Source: Saccoglossus kowalevskii
Lineage: Eukaryota > Hemichordata > Enteropneusta > Harrimaniidae
Length of the DNA: 32,031 bases
Assembly: GCF_000003605.2 (NCBI RefSeq)
Contig: NW_003152752.1
Location: 88,562 to 120,592, forward strand
Direction of reading: 5' to 3'
The first letter of the stretch is position 1; the number at the start of each line of letters is the position of its first letter. A program made the translations under genes and the position numbers. Below are positions 1-13,095 of the stretch, piece by piece. The notes beneath the pieces are model-generated. The model did not search any database and was not told where the DNA came from. It worked only from the letters and a program-made list of their open reading frames with translations.

Positions 1-74
1 TCCAATGCGGCCCACATGGTAACTCAAAATTTGAGAATCAAGTCAAGGGATTTGTTTACTTGGCACCAACTTAC

Positions 75-116
75 AGTACACAGTTGTCACCATCCCAACT
101 AGCAGAATAGTGAAAT
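75..116 (-). pseudogene. Decayed EGF-exon remnant with splice donor
   Basis: Read on the minus strand, this stretch closely matches the 3' end of the intact EGF exon at 1293-1406. It keeps the codons for a WDGDNC tail (WNGDNC in the intact exon) and a following GTAAGT-type donor. The two EGF cysteines expected just upstream are not cysteine codons here (the frame reads F-H-Y where the intact exon reads C-H-C). The donor falls in phase 2 rather than phase 1. The upstream half has no recognisable EGF sequence. I infer a duplicated EGF exon that has decayed. A diverged but functional exon is less likely because of the lost cysteines. Confidence 0.55.
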
Positions 117-1292
117 TTAGCCGGAACACAGCCAAGCGTTTTGACTGGTATTGGGCACGATTATTAGATTTGAGTAGCGCCACATTTTTTTAATGAAAAT
201 ACATTTTCATTTTCTGTTTTGACTAGGACAAAAAATATGTTTGAATTCATAATATGAAAAGATCACTGCTACACTTAGAGGGCGTTGCAATTTAGAACTT
301 TGCACTGACAAGCGACTTTCTATCTACTGATGGTGTTGGCGTAGCATGACATGTTTATCGAGCGGCCTCTGAATCTTCAGTGTTTGGATGTCTTTTGGCC
401 GAATTTAATCCGAACCTTTTACGAAAGAGACCAGTATTGCTTACTAATCGTATTGTGGTGTTTTGAGGTCATGTTGAGGGTTTCAATGTATTTTGTTTTA
501 TTCATCCTCATCTATGGGTTAACATACACGATGATGTGTGTACACGTTTATTTTCTTGAGTCAGAATTATATGGTGGATGTGTTTACAAACGTGTACAAG
601 TACAAGAACACAAAACAAACGACTGAAAACAATCGACAATACAATACAAGTACAACACATCATAGTCAAATCAGTAAAAAAGAGATATATGAACTTCATG
701 GTATTTATCAAGTAAAAGTACACTATAGCGTGAAATCATGGATCATTAGTAAAAAAATCGAAATCTAGAGTACAAGTAAATGAAGAAACATTCTACCATT
801 TTACTCTTGTAGATTCGGTAGTGTCGGATTTTTTTATAATTATTAAGAAAATTTCTGAGCTTAAAGTAGACATATTTAGCTTTCTAGCGATATCTTGCTT
901 ATCGTGCTACACCGTCTACATGCGAAGATATACCGGAAGTACTATGAATAAAACCCATGATCCACTTTTCCCTCGCTAGCGGCGAGGAAAAATGATGTGT
1001 GGCGATTCTAAAAATACTATTTAGCACATCAGAGCTAGATTTCATTATATATGGTAGAAAATTTCAAATTTTCAAAGACTATGGTGTTCAAAATAACAGT
1101 TTTGCTGGCCTATCGGAAATACGTAATTCTATAGTCGACATTTGAAATTTGTCATGTGACCTATGTCTAATAAACGCCCTCTATGACAGTGAGTTGCGTT
1201 CCGGCTGTATATATATATACTAATCTATTCTATCTATACAATTATACTGTACCTAAGTTGGTGAAACATGTACAGAATATTTGGATACTTAC
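117..1292. other. Intron/left-edge non-coding DNA
   Basis: No supported gene. Presumed to be an intron of the minus-strand gene, since the EGF exon at 1293 has a donor pointing this way. A short hairpin occurs at about 967-991 (TTTTCCCTCGC against GCGAGGAAAA). Open frames at 351-768 are AT-rich, overlap on both strands and show no domain pattern. Confidence 0.6.
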
Positions 1293-1406
1293 TTTGTGTA
1301 CAGTTGTCACCATTCCATCCAGCAGAACAGTGACATATATACCCATCTATTCTATCTTTACAAGTACTGTTATTACTACAGGGTTCACTGCTACATTCAT
1401 TTATAT
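1293..1406 (-). CDS. EGF-like exon 2, calcium-binding type
   Basis: A 114-nt exon on the minus strand. The acceptor is the AG at 1407-1408 after a pyrimidine-rich tract (TTTGCTTTCTCCATAG). The donor GTAAGT is at 1287-1292. Joined in phase 1 it encodes 38 residues beginning D-I-N-E-C, with all six EGF cysteines and a C-H-C-x-x-G-W-x-G-x-x-C tail. The D-x-N-E-C start plus a downstream aromatic (G-Y-I-C) is the calcium-binding EGF pattern. It is the last exon visible; the next lies left of the window. Confidence 0.85.
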
Positions 1407-4400
1407 CTATGGAGAAAGCAAATATCAAATTTATAAATTGTTAAATTGTTTAAAGGGCAGTGGTCATCGTGCCGCACACGTGCAACATTTGTGTTGATAA
1501 ACATTGATTTTCCCACAATCCAATGCGCTCTTCTAATGTTAATCACAAGTATGAGATTTGATCTCGGCGCGATTTGCACTAATTACCACAGATGACTTCT
1601 TTGCTACCTTCCAATCACCTGAAAAAATACCTAATTAAACTTTGGTAGTGTCTCAGTTTGTACTCGTTGATCTGCGCAACAGTCAAAACTAGCCGCCATC
1701 TTTGTTTATATGAGACCCATAAATCTTGCATATGCGTGGTGCAACAACTATCGCACTTTAGAAGGTGTACTCTGAGATCATTGATATATAGTAAGTTCTA
1801 GCGTAACTCAACGCTTAGCTAGATTAAGAATCTGCATCTGTACTCACCAATATCACATATTTCTCCATCAAATCCATTGGCACACTCACATGTAAAATTA
1901 TCCCCACTCAGACTACATACTCCCTCATTTTGGCACGGAGAGGACGAACATGGATCTAAAAAACAGAAATAAAATACATTTTAAGAATTAATATGCACCA
2001 AGGACAAAACACTTTTCTCTCTATGAACAAAGATTTAGTAACAAAAGTATTTTGACATTTTAGTGAACTACCCTCTCTATTGATGGTTGTGAAAAAACAT
2101 CATAGACGGCGCTGTCTATGCTTGTCAGACAGTTGGACAACTACAAACAAACACCAATATTCGTAAATTTTAAAATCTTTTGAAATGATAATAAACTACT
2201 CCCTCTATTGATGGTTGTGAAAACACATCATAGAGGGCGCTGTCCATGCTCGTCAGACAGTTGGACACTACAAACAAATGGCAATATTAGTAAATTTTGA
2301 AATCTTTTGAAATGATAATAAACTACCCCCTCTATTGATGGTTGTGAAAACACATTATAGAGGGCGCTGTCTATGCTCGTCAGCCAGTTAGAGCTACAAA
2401 CAAACAGCAATATTAGTAAATTATACGTTATAGTAAACATATCTTGCAATAACTAGAAATGGAAAAGTTAGAATGCAGAATGGATTATTATGACAACTAC
2501 AGTACTGTCCAAGTTCAACTTAACTTCTCAGCTATTGTAAAATACTTTATTTTCGCTTGGAATTAATTTTCGCCGAAGGAGTGATTCAGTAAAAATAAAA
2601 TACATCGAATATACTTTTTTTCCTATATTTCACATTCAACTCATCAAAAATCAGTGAAAATAAATTCCATACAAAATACCTAAGGAGTCTTTTCAGCGAA
2701 AATTAATTCCAGTGAAAATAAAGTATTTCACAGTAGCTATCAGCTGGCTTTGTATTTTCAGAAAATTACTTGCAAGTACAGATAATTTTTCATCAATAAT
2801 TTCAACTTATTCAATGTAGTAGTATTTACAAAATGTTTCTAAGACATATTTAAAAAGATTGCTCTGTTGTACACCTGGTATATGTTAAGTAATGCTTGGA
2901 CTGTTAAACAGTGATATTATACATCAATGGCAATTGGCTGTTACAGTTTATACCTGCACTCCCTGCTGATGGGTTTGAACTTTGACATCACACCTTGTAA
3001 ACAACCACTTAAAGTAACAGAATAATTTCAGTAATTTTCAAAGACATTTTGTAGAAGTGAACAACATATGATCTCCTGTCAAACTGTTGGACCACAACTT
3101 TACATGTATATGTAGATTTGGGGCAAAATGTTACATTTTTCTTACTTATTTCAAAGTGTTCCCTTTCTGGTGTTTTTTTCACTCATTAAATATGAACTTT
3201 TGACATCAGTACAAAAATTACAGCTACTTAAAAAGACAGCACAAACATTTTTGGTGGAAAACAATAATACAGGTTGGAATGATTTTCTAGTGTGTTAAAA
3301 ATACATGCAAGTTGCAAATGACAAGCATGGTTAGTTTTACAACATACATGTACACATTTAAAAAATTAAAGTTATAAATTATAACAAACCAATAACAGAT
3401 GCAGCAGTACTATTGATTGATGGAGATGGGAATGTAGATTTAGAACTGCCTGATGCCATAGTTACTGATGTGGAAGATGAGGATGATAACGCTGTGGTCA
3501 GTTGTTGGATTGCATCAGTATTAGAAATGAACTCAGGTGTCTGCTCTGCAGGCGTTGGTACTGAAGATTTTCCAGTTTTCATTGTCATGGTAACTGGAAT
3601 CTTGTTTGCATAAGCCGGGGATTGATTCTCAAGAGTGGTGATATTCACCTCATCATTCGAGTCTTTACTGGTTACCATAGAAACAAGTCTTTGCAGAGTG
3701 TCATCGGTAGACTGTGAGCCATTAGACAAAGAGGAAGTGGTAACCATGGAAACAATATTGTCAGGAATTGTAGCAGTAGCCTGATGATTGTCTAAGAAAG
3801 ATGAGTTCAGGAACGGCGTTTGTATTAGTTTTGAAGTTCTATCAGATTTTGACTGGATAGATGTCAGTTCTACTTCCTGATCTAGTATTTTACTTGAGTT
3901 TGTGGATGGGTTTAGCGCAGTGCTGACATTTTGTAAGCTCCCTGCATGGCTAACATCTTGCATAACACCACTTCCAGTTATGGATGATGACATAATGGCA
4001 TGTGTTTGCACTTTGTTACCTCCAGTAATCAAAGGACTATTAGGTGTCGTTTGTAGAACTTGACCCGATTCCTGAGTTGTATCCGAAGCCATAGTGACTG
4101 TGTTCACCTGGTTACCTCCATTACTCTGAACACTATTATTAAATGTGGTTTGTAGATCTTTACCCGATTCCTGAGTTGTATCCGAAGCCACTGTGACTGT
4201 GTTAACTTGGTTACTTCCATTTATCTGAACACTATTATTAAACATGATCTGCAGATTTTTACTTGATTCTGGAGTTGAAGCTGTAGAGACTGTGTCCACC
4301 TGGATACTTCCATTACTCCGGACACTATTATTAAACCGGGTCAGCAGATCTTTACCCGATTCTGGAGTTGTATCAGAAGCCATAGTTACTGTGTTTGGGG

Positions 4401-7400
4401 TATCTGTTCTCTGTTGATTACGACTGCCAATCCAGGGACTATCACTATCAACTGTAGTTAGCAGATCTAGAGTTGTGTCAGGCATCATAGTTGCTGTGTA
4501 TGGGGTGTCTGACCCTGTTTCATCATAATTATCAAGAGAATCAAGATTGATAGTGAATATTTCAGTTTGTCCATGAGTGGACGACTCATCTCTCACTTCC
4601 AATGACCCTGTCTTACTCACATCTGAATAGAAAGAATAATTACAATTCACATCATAACTCAAATTAAAATAGTTTTCTTGGAAGCTTGACTGCACATCTT
4701 GGATAAAACATAAATATTGTAGTTAATGAGGTGTGTGTGGAGGGGGATGGGAGGGGGGGGGGGTTATATCATTAAATGGATTCCAATGTACATTAGTCAT
4801 TCACCCCTTCAATGCACCAGACGATACACACTTTATGACCCGTAAAAGTAATTTTAAGAGATACTCAACAAATGAGTATGCAGTCTGCATCAATTTTAAA
4901 ATTACACAATATTTCTAGAAACCACGCCACATTGTATGATTTCAGAATATTAAGAGATCCAATAATGTGAATGGCATTGCGGGTGTAGCATTTTGTTCAT
5001 TTAAAATTAAAATTAAAATTTTACACAAGGCACAAAATATACACACTATTTAGCTTCTCGTTCTAAGAAAAACAAAAAAAAAATATTTTTTTTTTTAGTT
5101 TTAATTTGTATTAAAATTATTTACTTTACCTACAGCAAGATACGACTTTTATCAAATATTGCTTTCAAATACAAGCATTAAAATTTAATTTGCAGCAACA
5201 AAATATCATCTTTAATAGAAAATAAAAAAATTCCCCATTCTACAGCACACATTACGGGTATGCAAACAAATTAATGAGATGCATTTTTCAAAATGACACT
5301 CATGATGACAAGAGGTGAAACTGAATTTTTGACTAATCAGTATGCAGGCCTTGTCTTTTGAAAATGACCTTGGGGCTTAAAATCACTCTTCTGAACAAAG
5401 TAACATTAAGTAATTAGGGGAGTTACAATGTACACTAATGAAATCTCATCAAATTGGTATGGATTGGGAGAGAGATTTTTTTTTTTTAATATTTTTTGTC
5501 CCAGGTGACAGTTCCGGACATTGAATATCACTGTTGTCTCTCCGGACATTTTTTTGTATGTGCAAATTGGCAATTTAATGCGCTATCCTGGCGTCAACCA
5601 GGCTCGATCGAACACAAGCAGCTGTGAACCTTAACTAAGGTTCCCCCGAAGTCGCATTCATTAGTGAATGAATCTCGGCCAGTGGAATTGGCCTTTCCAT
5701 TGAGTCTGTGGCACAACCCAGGGTAAGGATTGACCTTTTTGATGTTCAGCCTGAGGTAGGATTTGAACTTGGGTCTACCGATCATGAGTCTGATGTGACA
5801 ACCACTATGCTACCAGTGACCAGGAGATAGATAATAAGCGTTTCAGGATCTTGATTCAAGCTAGTGATAGGTGTGGGAAGCAGTGTTTGTCACTAACTTC
5901 AAAAAGTTGACCTACAGATCAAAATAGTTGTTGGCTCTGCTTGAACAGTGTTGGCTCAAAATAGATTGAACTCAAAATAAAACCTCTCAATTGTGAAACG
6001 CAGCATGATCAGATTGTGCTACCGCGATCATTTGCTACTAAGCAATGCAGTTGCGTTAGCTTTTATTTGAAACATCTTTTAGAATTTACTTCTGCTACTA
6101 ATAAAATTTAACAAGAGCCTCTTGGCTGAGATAGCTCCGATGTTAGCAAAGCACATTTCAATTAGAACTGAAGATATCATTAGAATATGAACAAATCTAA
6201 AAGAGGTATGTACATATGTATGCATAACATCAAAGCAATCGGATTTGCGGTTTTAACAAGTAGTCGAAAATATCATGAGAGAATTGAAGATATCATAATA
6301 AAATGAACAAATCTAAGAGACATGCATATATATATACCAAGTATCAGAGCAGTAAGGCTTGTAGTTTTCAAGAGAAGTTGAATAAGTAAAAAGTTGACAC
6401 AGACGACGACTGCAATCACTCATACATGCATGATAAGCTCCGCTCGACAAAGTCAACAGCGGAGCTAAAAAAAATAGAATGAACTCAAAATAAAAGCCAA
6501 TATCATTTTTGAAATGACAGAGTGGTGAATTAATATGCAGTTTTGATGACCAAAAGAAATACACTGTCACTATGTAAAGTTTTGAACAGTATTTACAATC
6601 ATCAAGAGACCGATGAGGAGTAGGCCCAACTTGTTATCCCTACTGTAAAATTCTAAGCTCTGGGCCAAGGGGTCTGTCTTAGTTTTGAATACTGGTGTGG
6701 AGTGACCACTCTCTAGAAACTAAGGTCTGGGCATATATACGTATACATGTAAGCAAAACTGAAATTTGAAGACAATGGTTAAAATGTGAATTCTTCCTAT
6801 TTGAATACCAGTATACAAAATGTTGAAATAAAAAAAAACAGTTTTGGTCAGTTTGTTTCCATACAACTTTTACCATAGAGTATATTCCAAGTATATATCA
6901 TAATATATATTTAGCTGGCACCAAGCTAGTAAAAGAGCTTGATTTTTTTAAAACGGCCTGAATTGAACAGACTAATCTGCCTACTGTAAATATGTCTCGC
7001 ATTAATATTTAAGAATTATTCAGTACATTTTAGGCGTAACTTAACTTCTAAGCTGGCTCTAAGTTGACTTTTCATTTTCATAAAGAGCTTGTAATTTTAA
7101 AAGTGAGTACACATGTACAATTTGTAATTTATTTTTTATAATAAAATGTTACTAATATGAGACACACATTTAAGCAGATTACACTACATAATTTAGTCGT
7201 GTGAGGGAAAACTCAGCCAGCTTCTACCAAGCCTAAATGTTAAAGCGAGCGGGTCGTCATCTGTTTGCAAACAATGACACGCTTTGGCCATCTGACGCAT
7301 TCGCAGGTGTTGACTCCCCCGCTTTAAGTTCACTCAGACCATACTGTAAATTTCAGCTAGCCAGCTTGGGATCAAGTTATGTTTAGATTGTACTGCACAT

Positions 7401-10400
7401 GACAGTACATTGTACAAACAAGAAAAACATACGATTTATTACGAACATGGCACTGTAGGAGTTAATTTTTAAAAACAACATCTGGTACTCTAATTGGGCT
7501 ACCATATCCGGGAAATAATATCCCTGATATGAGATTTGGTAGTCTACAAATTCACATGTATGTCAGGATGTGTCTGGTTCACTGGTTTGAGTACAGTACA
7601 TGCAATGTAACTTTCAATCTTGTTATCAGCCGACTTAGTTTTTTCATTAAAACTTGAAAGCAATTGTTATTGTTATCAATAATTTAGATATAAAAGTTTT
7701 CAAACTTGTTATAAGCCGACGTAGCTTTTTCAATAAAACTTGAAAGCAATTTTTGTTGTTATGAATAATTTAGAAATAAAAACTTTCAAACTTGTTATAA
7801 GCCGACTTAGTTTTTTCAATAAAACTTGAAAGCAATTTTTGTTGTTATCAATAATTTAGAAATAAAAACTTTCAAACTTGTTATAAGCCGACATAGCTTT
7901 TTCAATAAAACTTGAAAGCAATTTTTGTTGTTATGAATAATTTAGAAATAAAAACTTTCAAACTTGTTATAAGCCGATTTAGTTTTTTCAATAAAACTTG
8001 AAAGCAATTTTTGTTGTTATTAATAATTTAGATATAAAAACTTTCAAACTTGTTATAAGCCGACGTAGCTTTTTCAATAAAACTTGAAAGCAATTTTTGT
8101 TGTTATTAATAATTTAGATATAAAAACTTTCAAACTTGTTACATGTATAACGTAGCTTTTTCAAAAAAACTTGAAAGCAATTTTTGTTGTTATTAATAAT
8201 TTAGATATAAAAACTTTCAAACTTGTTATAAGCCGACGACGTAGCTTTTTCATAGAAACTTATAAATTTGAAAGCAATTTTTGTTATCAATAATTTCAAC
8301 TTATTCTTTGTAGTATTTAAAATGTTTAAAAGATGAGGCATATCTAGACAGATTGCTCTGTACAATTTAGATATGTGGCAGTTTTGAAGCAAGCTAATCT
8401 TGTCTTGAGCCAGACTAACCGTATAAACGCCATAATTTTTCTTGAGCAAATTTGGTGCAGTATTTTGCCTGTTTAATGTATTTTTCTATAATTTTTTTTC
8501 CTAATTTGTGACCAAATGGACATAGTTTTGTATTGGCTGCAGGTCTTGATGAAAATGTCGGTAAAATATGAAAAAAAATTATGTGGGTTTTATTTTGTGA
8601 ATGGTGCTCAAAAGGTTAAAGGTCAAAAGGTTAAAGCCAGCTAAATACTAAATTGTAGCTTTGACCATACTTTATAATAAAGGATGGAAAGTGGTTAGTT
8701 ATTATGTTAGTAATAAATTATATTATTATACATCTGTCATCGTAACGCCGTAAGTTACAGCGTGCCGTAATTTTGCGGTATTTTGAACGGACTCCACACA
8801 AAGAAGTTCACTGATTCTATTCAAAACTTTTTAGATTTCGGCATTCCTATGATGTATCCTTGAAAGGAAAAAATGTACAATATTAAGATTATTACGAGAA
8901 TACCTCAAAGTATGCAGTCAGACAGTATGCCAAGCACCGACCTCCGCTGCGCATCGGTCGATACTCCAGATGTACTGTCTTTGTGTATATATTGAGGTAT
9001 TCTCGTAATATCCTTATATTATTATGATGTCATAGTCACTGAACATATGTTGTATACATTGAACTTAGAGCAGATATCAATGTGATATAACTATATTAAT
9101 AATTTAATCTTTAATAACACATGTAAACCTACAATTGAGCATTCCCATCAGAAACGAGACATTCATCCCCTTATTGATAGGTTATATTTATTATTCATTT
9201 ATTTATTTAACTTTGACAGGATCAAATATCTGATAGACAATTCATTAGAAATTTGACAGCCCCCTCATGCTGAGGAAAACAGTTGTATTTCCAATAAACC
9301 TACCTATCCATTGGTAATGATGAACAGTAGTATACGGTATGTAAACCTACAATTGAGCATTCTCACCAGAAATAAGACATTCATGCCCTCATTGATAGGT
9401 TATATTTATTCTAACTTTGACAGGACCGAATATCTGATAGACAATTCATTAGAAATTTGACAGCCCCCTCATGCTGAGGAAAACAGTTGTATTTCCAATA
9501 AACCTACCTATCCATTGGTAATGATGAACAGTAGTATACGGTATGTAAACCTACAATTGAGCATTCTCACCAGAAATAAGACATTCATGCCCTCATTGAT
9601 AGGTTATATTTATTCTAACTTTGACAGGACCGAATATCTGATAGACAATTCGTTAGAAATTTGTGCTGAGGAAAACAATTGTATTTCCAATAAACCCACC
9701 TATCCATTGGTAATGACATAGTCCCTGTTACAATTAGAGGAAATGTTAACGTAATATTGCTAAAAAGCAAGATGGCTCAGTGCAAGTTTGTTATCTTTTG
9801 TCTGAAGTAATAAACAGATTCAGTCAAGAAGGTTCTGAAATATGACTCCAAACGAATAGATGAAGATCAAATTTAAGCCACTGTTTCGAACTTCGTTCAT
9901 CATTGTCTTCTAACCTTAATTAGTGCGTGGTATTCTACAGTATTTCATTATTAAGCAATGCAAGCATGATAAATAAGATAGTTGGACGAATGTTAGTTTA
10001 GTGCTCTCTGGATTTGTTTGCATGTCAGTAATGTGATATGCGTGAAAAAAAAAAAGAATGGTAAACATACCATATATGATATACATATACATGATAACAA
10101 ATATAGATAATGTGAAATACTTTATTTTCATTTGGAATTAGTTTTCACTAAAGGAATGATTCAGGTAAAATAAATTCCATATAAAACATCCAAAAAGTCT
10201 TTTCAGCAAAAATTAATTGGACCTAAAATAAAGTATTATGCAGTGATAGACTTTTAGTAAATTTTAGTAAACATTTTTTCTAGAGAAATCTGTCTTGCAT
10301 GACATAGGATATCACAGTGAATAGAAAATGGTGTAATAATTATTTTTACATGACAGAGAGAGCTTTGATGTGCATGACAGGATGGATGAAAGTTTTACTG

Positions 10401-13063
10401 TACCAGCATTGAGTAAGAGCAGATGCATGGTAACATAGCAACCAGAAAACTCATGTACTGAACAAGCATTATGATTTATTTAATCATGAAAATGAAAGGG
10501 TGTAATATATTACAGGCAGCTGAGCCAATATTGGATAACAATTTATTAAAGTATTCACTACAGTGAGGTTTATGAAAATGTTATGCTAAATTTGGTAACA
10601 TATTAAAAAGCAGTGGCTCTTGCACTGTACTGTGATTGATTCAGTCTAATAACGATGTACAGTACAGACTGAGCTAAACTTAAAGTGGGAGGGTCGTCAC
10701 CTACGTACACGCAGGAATTGAGTCGCAAGCGACGATAACAACACACGCTAAAAACGCAAAGGCTCATGGGTGGAAGCTTGTTTGTAAACAATTACACGCT
10801 ATGGCCATCTGACGCATGCGCAGGTGATGACTCCCTCCCTTGCTGGGTACTGACACCATTGATCGATCTCCAGGGGCGCATTGGCAAACTAGTCAGCATC
10901 TTAGCCGGCAATGTTGCTTTTTTGGTGTTCGAATAATATGGCGGTGACAGTAAATTGTTTTTCATTGGTTTGTAAGTGACTACGAATATTACAACAATGA
11001 TTTCAAGCCACAATTTATGATAATAAATTACTTTGTGTAAAAATTTGATCCTGGAAAGTCAAAATACTCAAACAGGAAATACACCAACAATAAACTAACA
11101 AAAATTAATGACAAGGTCAATTGACTTCAGCCTTTAAAGTGACAGGGTTGTCATCTGTGCATGCTCGACAATTGAGCTTCAGCCTTTAAAGCAATTGGAT
11201 AGTCACCTGTGTATGTACAAGACTTGTGACTTCACTAAAGTCGTTAGATTGTCACATATACACAAGAATTAGACTTCTAACTACGACGATAACAATGCAC
11301 GCTAAAAACAAAATAGCTCATGATGTTTGTGAACATCAACAATTTCTCGCTTTAAGATTTCAAACTAAATTCTGCCACAAATACAACTCTAAGGCCAAAT
11401 TTGATGAAATTCCCTAATGGGAATAAAATAGGGAATGTACCTGTATTTTTTTAAGGTAACCAAGGCAAGGGTTAAACCAAATGGAAACAAGAGGTGTATC
11501 TGGAGGATACTGTTTTTCAAAGCTGAGTAGAAAAACAAAATTATGGGTCACCATAGATTGGCCTGGTGAGAGGAAGACAATTTATGTATTTTCAGCACAA
11601 ATCTAGTAGATTTTGTAAAACAGCAAACACATGAGACGACTTGCATAAAGCCATACAATAGAGCTTGATACCACAAGAATATGGAACCTGGAGTCGCCAA
11701 GCTTGCAGAAAAGCTCAGTGCATCTTTGCACCTCTGAATAGTACTTATGACCCCCATCTGCTGTTGATTAACAACAATGAAATATTTTGATAACGGTTGC
11801 TGATATATACTGTACATCAAGGTATGGTTTTATCAGGGATAAAAACATTAGTTTAAAGGGAGAAAAAAAGTTTGTACACTCTTCATATAGAAACAAATTC
11901 ATCAGCTGTCACACTACAAAATATAAAGTTTGTTGCCATATTGATGGGTACAAAACTTTATTAATTTCTTCTGACCCCCTTCAAATGTTTTTAATGGCCC
12001 ATCCCCAAACTATTTAGTTATATAGGCAATTATTTTTTATGCCTCAGTGAAGTTCAAGCACATGAATATGTAATTATTCATTGTTTTGCCCCCCCCCCCC
12101 CCAGGCATTCACAGTCACTCATTGGTATTTTGACCTTCTGTAGAATACTTTTCGCTGATGGGATGATTCCGTGAAAATAAAATCCAGCGAATATACTTTT
12201 TTTCCTATATTTCACATTAAACTCATGAAAAATCAGTGAAAATAAATTCCAAGCAAAACTCCCAAAAAGCCTTTTCAGCCAAAATTAATTCCAGCGAAAA
12301 TAAAGTATTCCACAGTAATTAAATAGAGTGAAAACGTAAACACAATATTTTGTTTCAAATGTGCTGTTTAATTATAGATTTTGAAATATGTCAGAGATTA
12401 GGGTGGTTTAACAAAGTACAAACCATGACTGGCAAAAAAGGGGCACTTTCGGAATATAGGAATCCATGTAAAGGCATTATTTCACGGAAAATAGAGTTAT
12501 TCGTCTTAAAATAACATTATTGTCAGATATGAGATCTTTTTCCAATAGCAATAGAACCAATGTTAAATGACTCAAACATTGCCATTTTCTTTCAGCCATT
12601 TTTTTAACATGAAAAGTAGTTTTGTGACGATATATTTTTGTTTTGAGAAAACATAATAAAATAAAACTATTTTATGAAAATCATAAAAACCTTAAGAAGA
12701 TAGAATTGTTAAATTGTCGAAAAGATTTCCTTTTGTACCCCTATCCTTACCCTCCAACACTCCCCACATTAATTGTATACACCCCTTATGAATACACCTA
12801 TAGTTATCTGAAGTGTTTTACTATAAGGGAAGAAAGTTTAAAAAAAAGGATTTCCAGCTGCCTCATAACAAAGAAACACTCTTTTCTTTTTTTTATTATA
12901 CATGTTTTTTTTTATAAATTATCTTCTTTTTTCTCTTTTTCTTAACTGTTATGTATTTTATTAGTTTTAGTAATATTTGTCATTTTTTGTTTTGTCATTA
13001 TTTTTATATATATTACCTTTATTGTATTGATCAATACCCCATTGTGGATATGATTTCATTAAA

Positions 13064-13095
<32 letters not shown>

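Noticed and set aside
3413-3613. 66-codon plus-strand frame
   Set aside because: Antisense of the Ser/Thr-rich exon.
7618-9717. Possible CRISPR array (regular repeats)
   Set aside because: Repeats are contiguous or near-contiguous 86-bp and 204-bp units with no unique spacers, in an animal genome.
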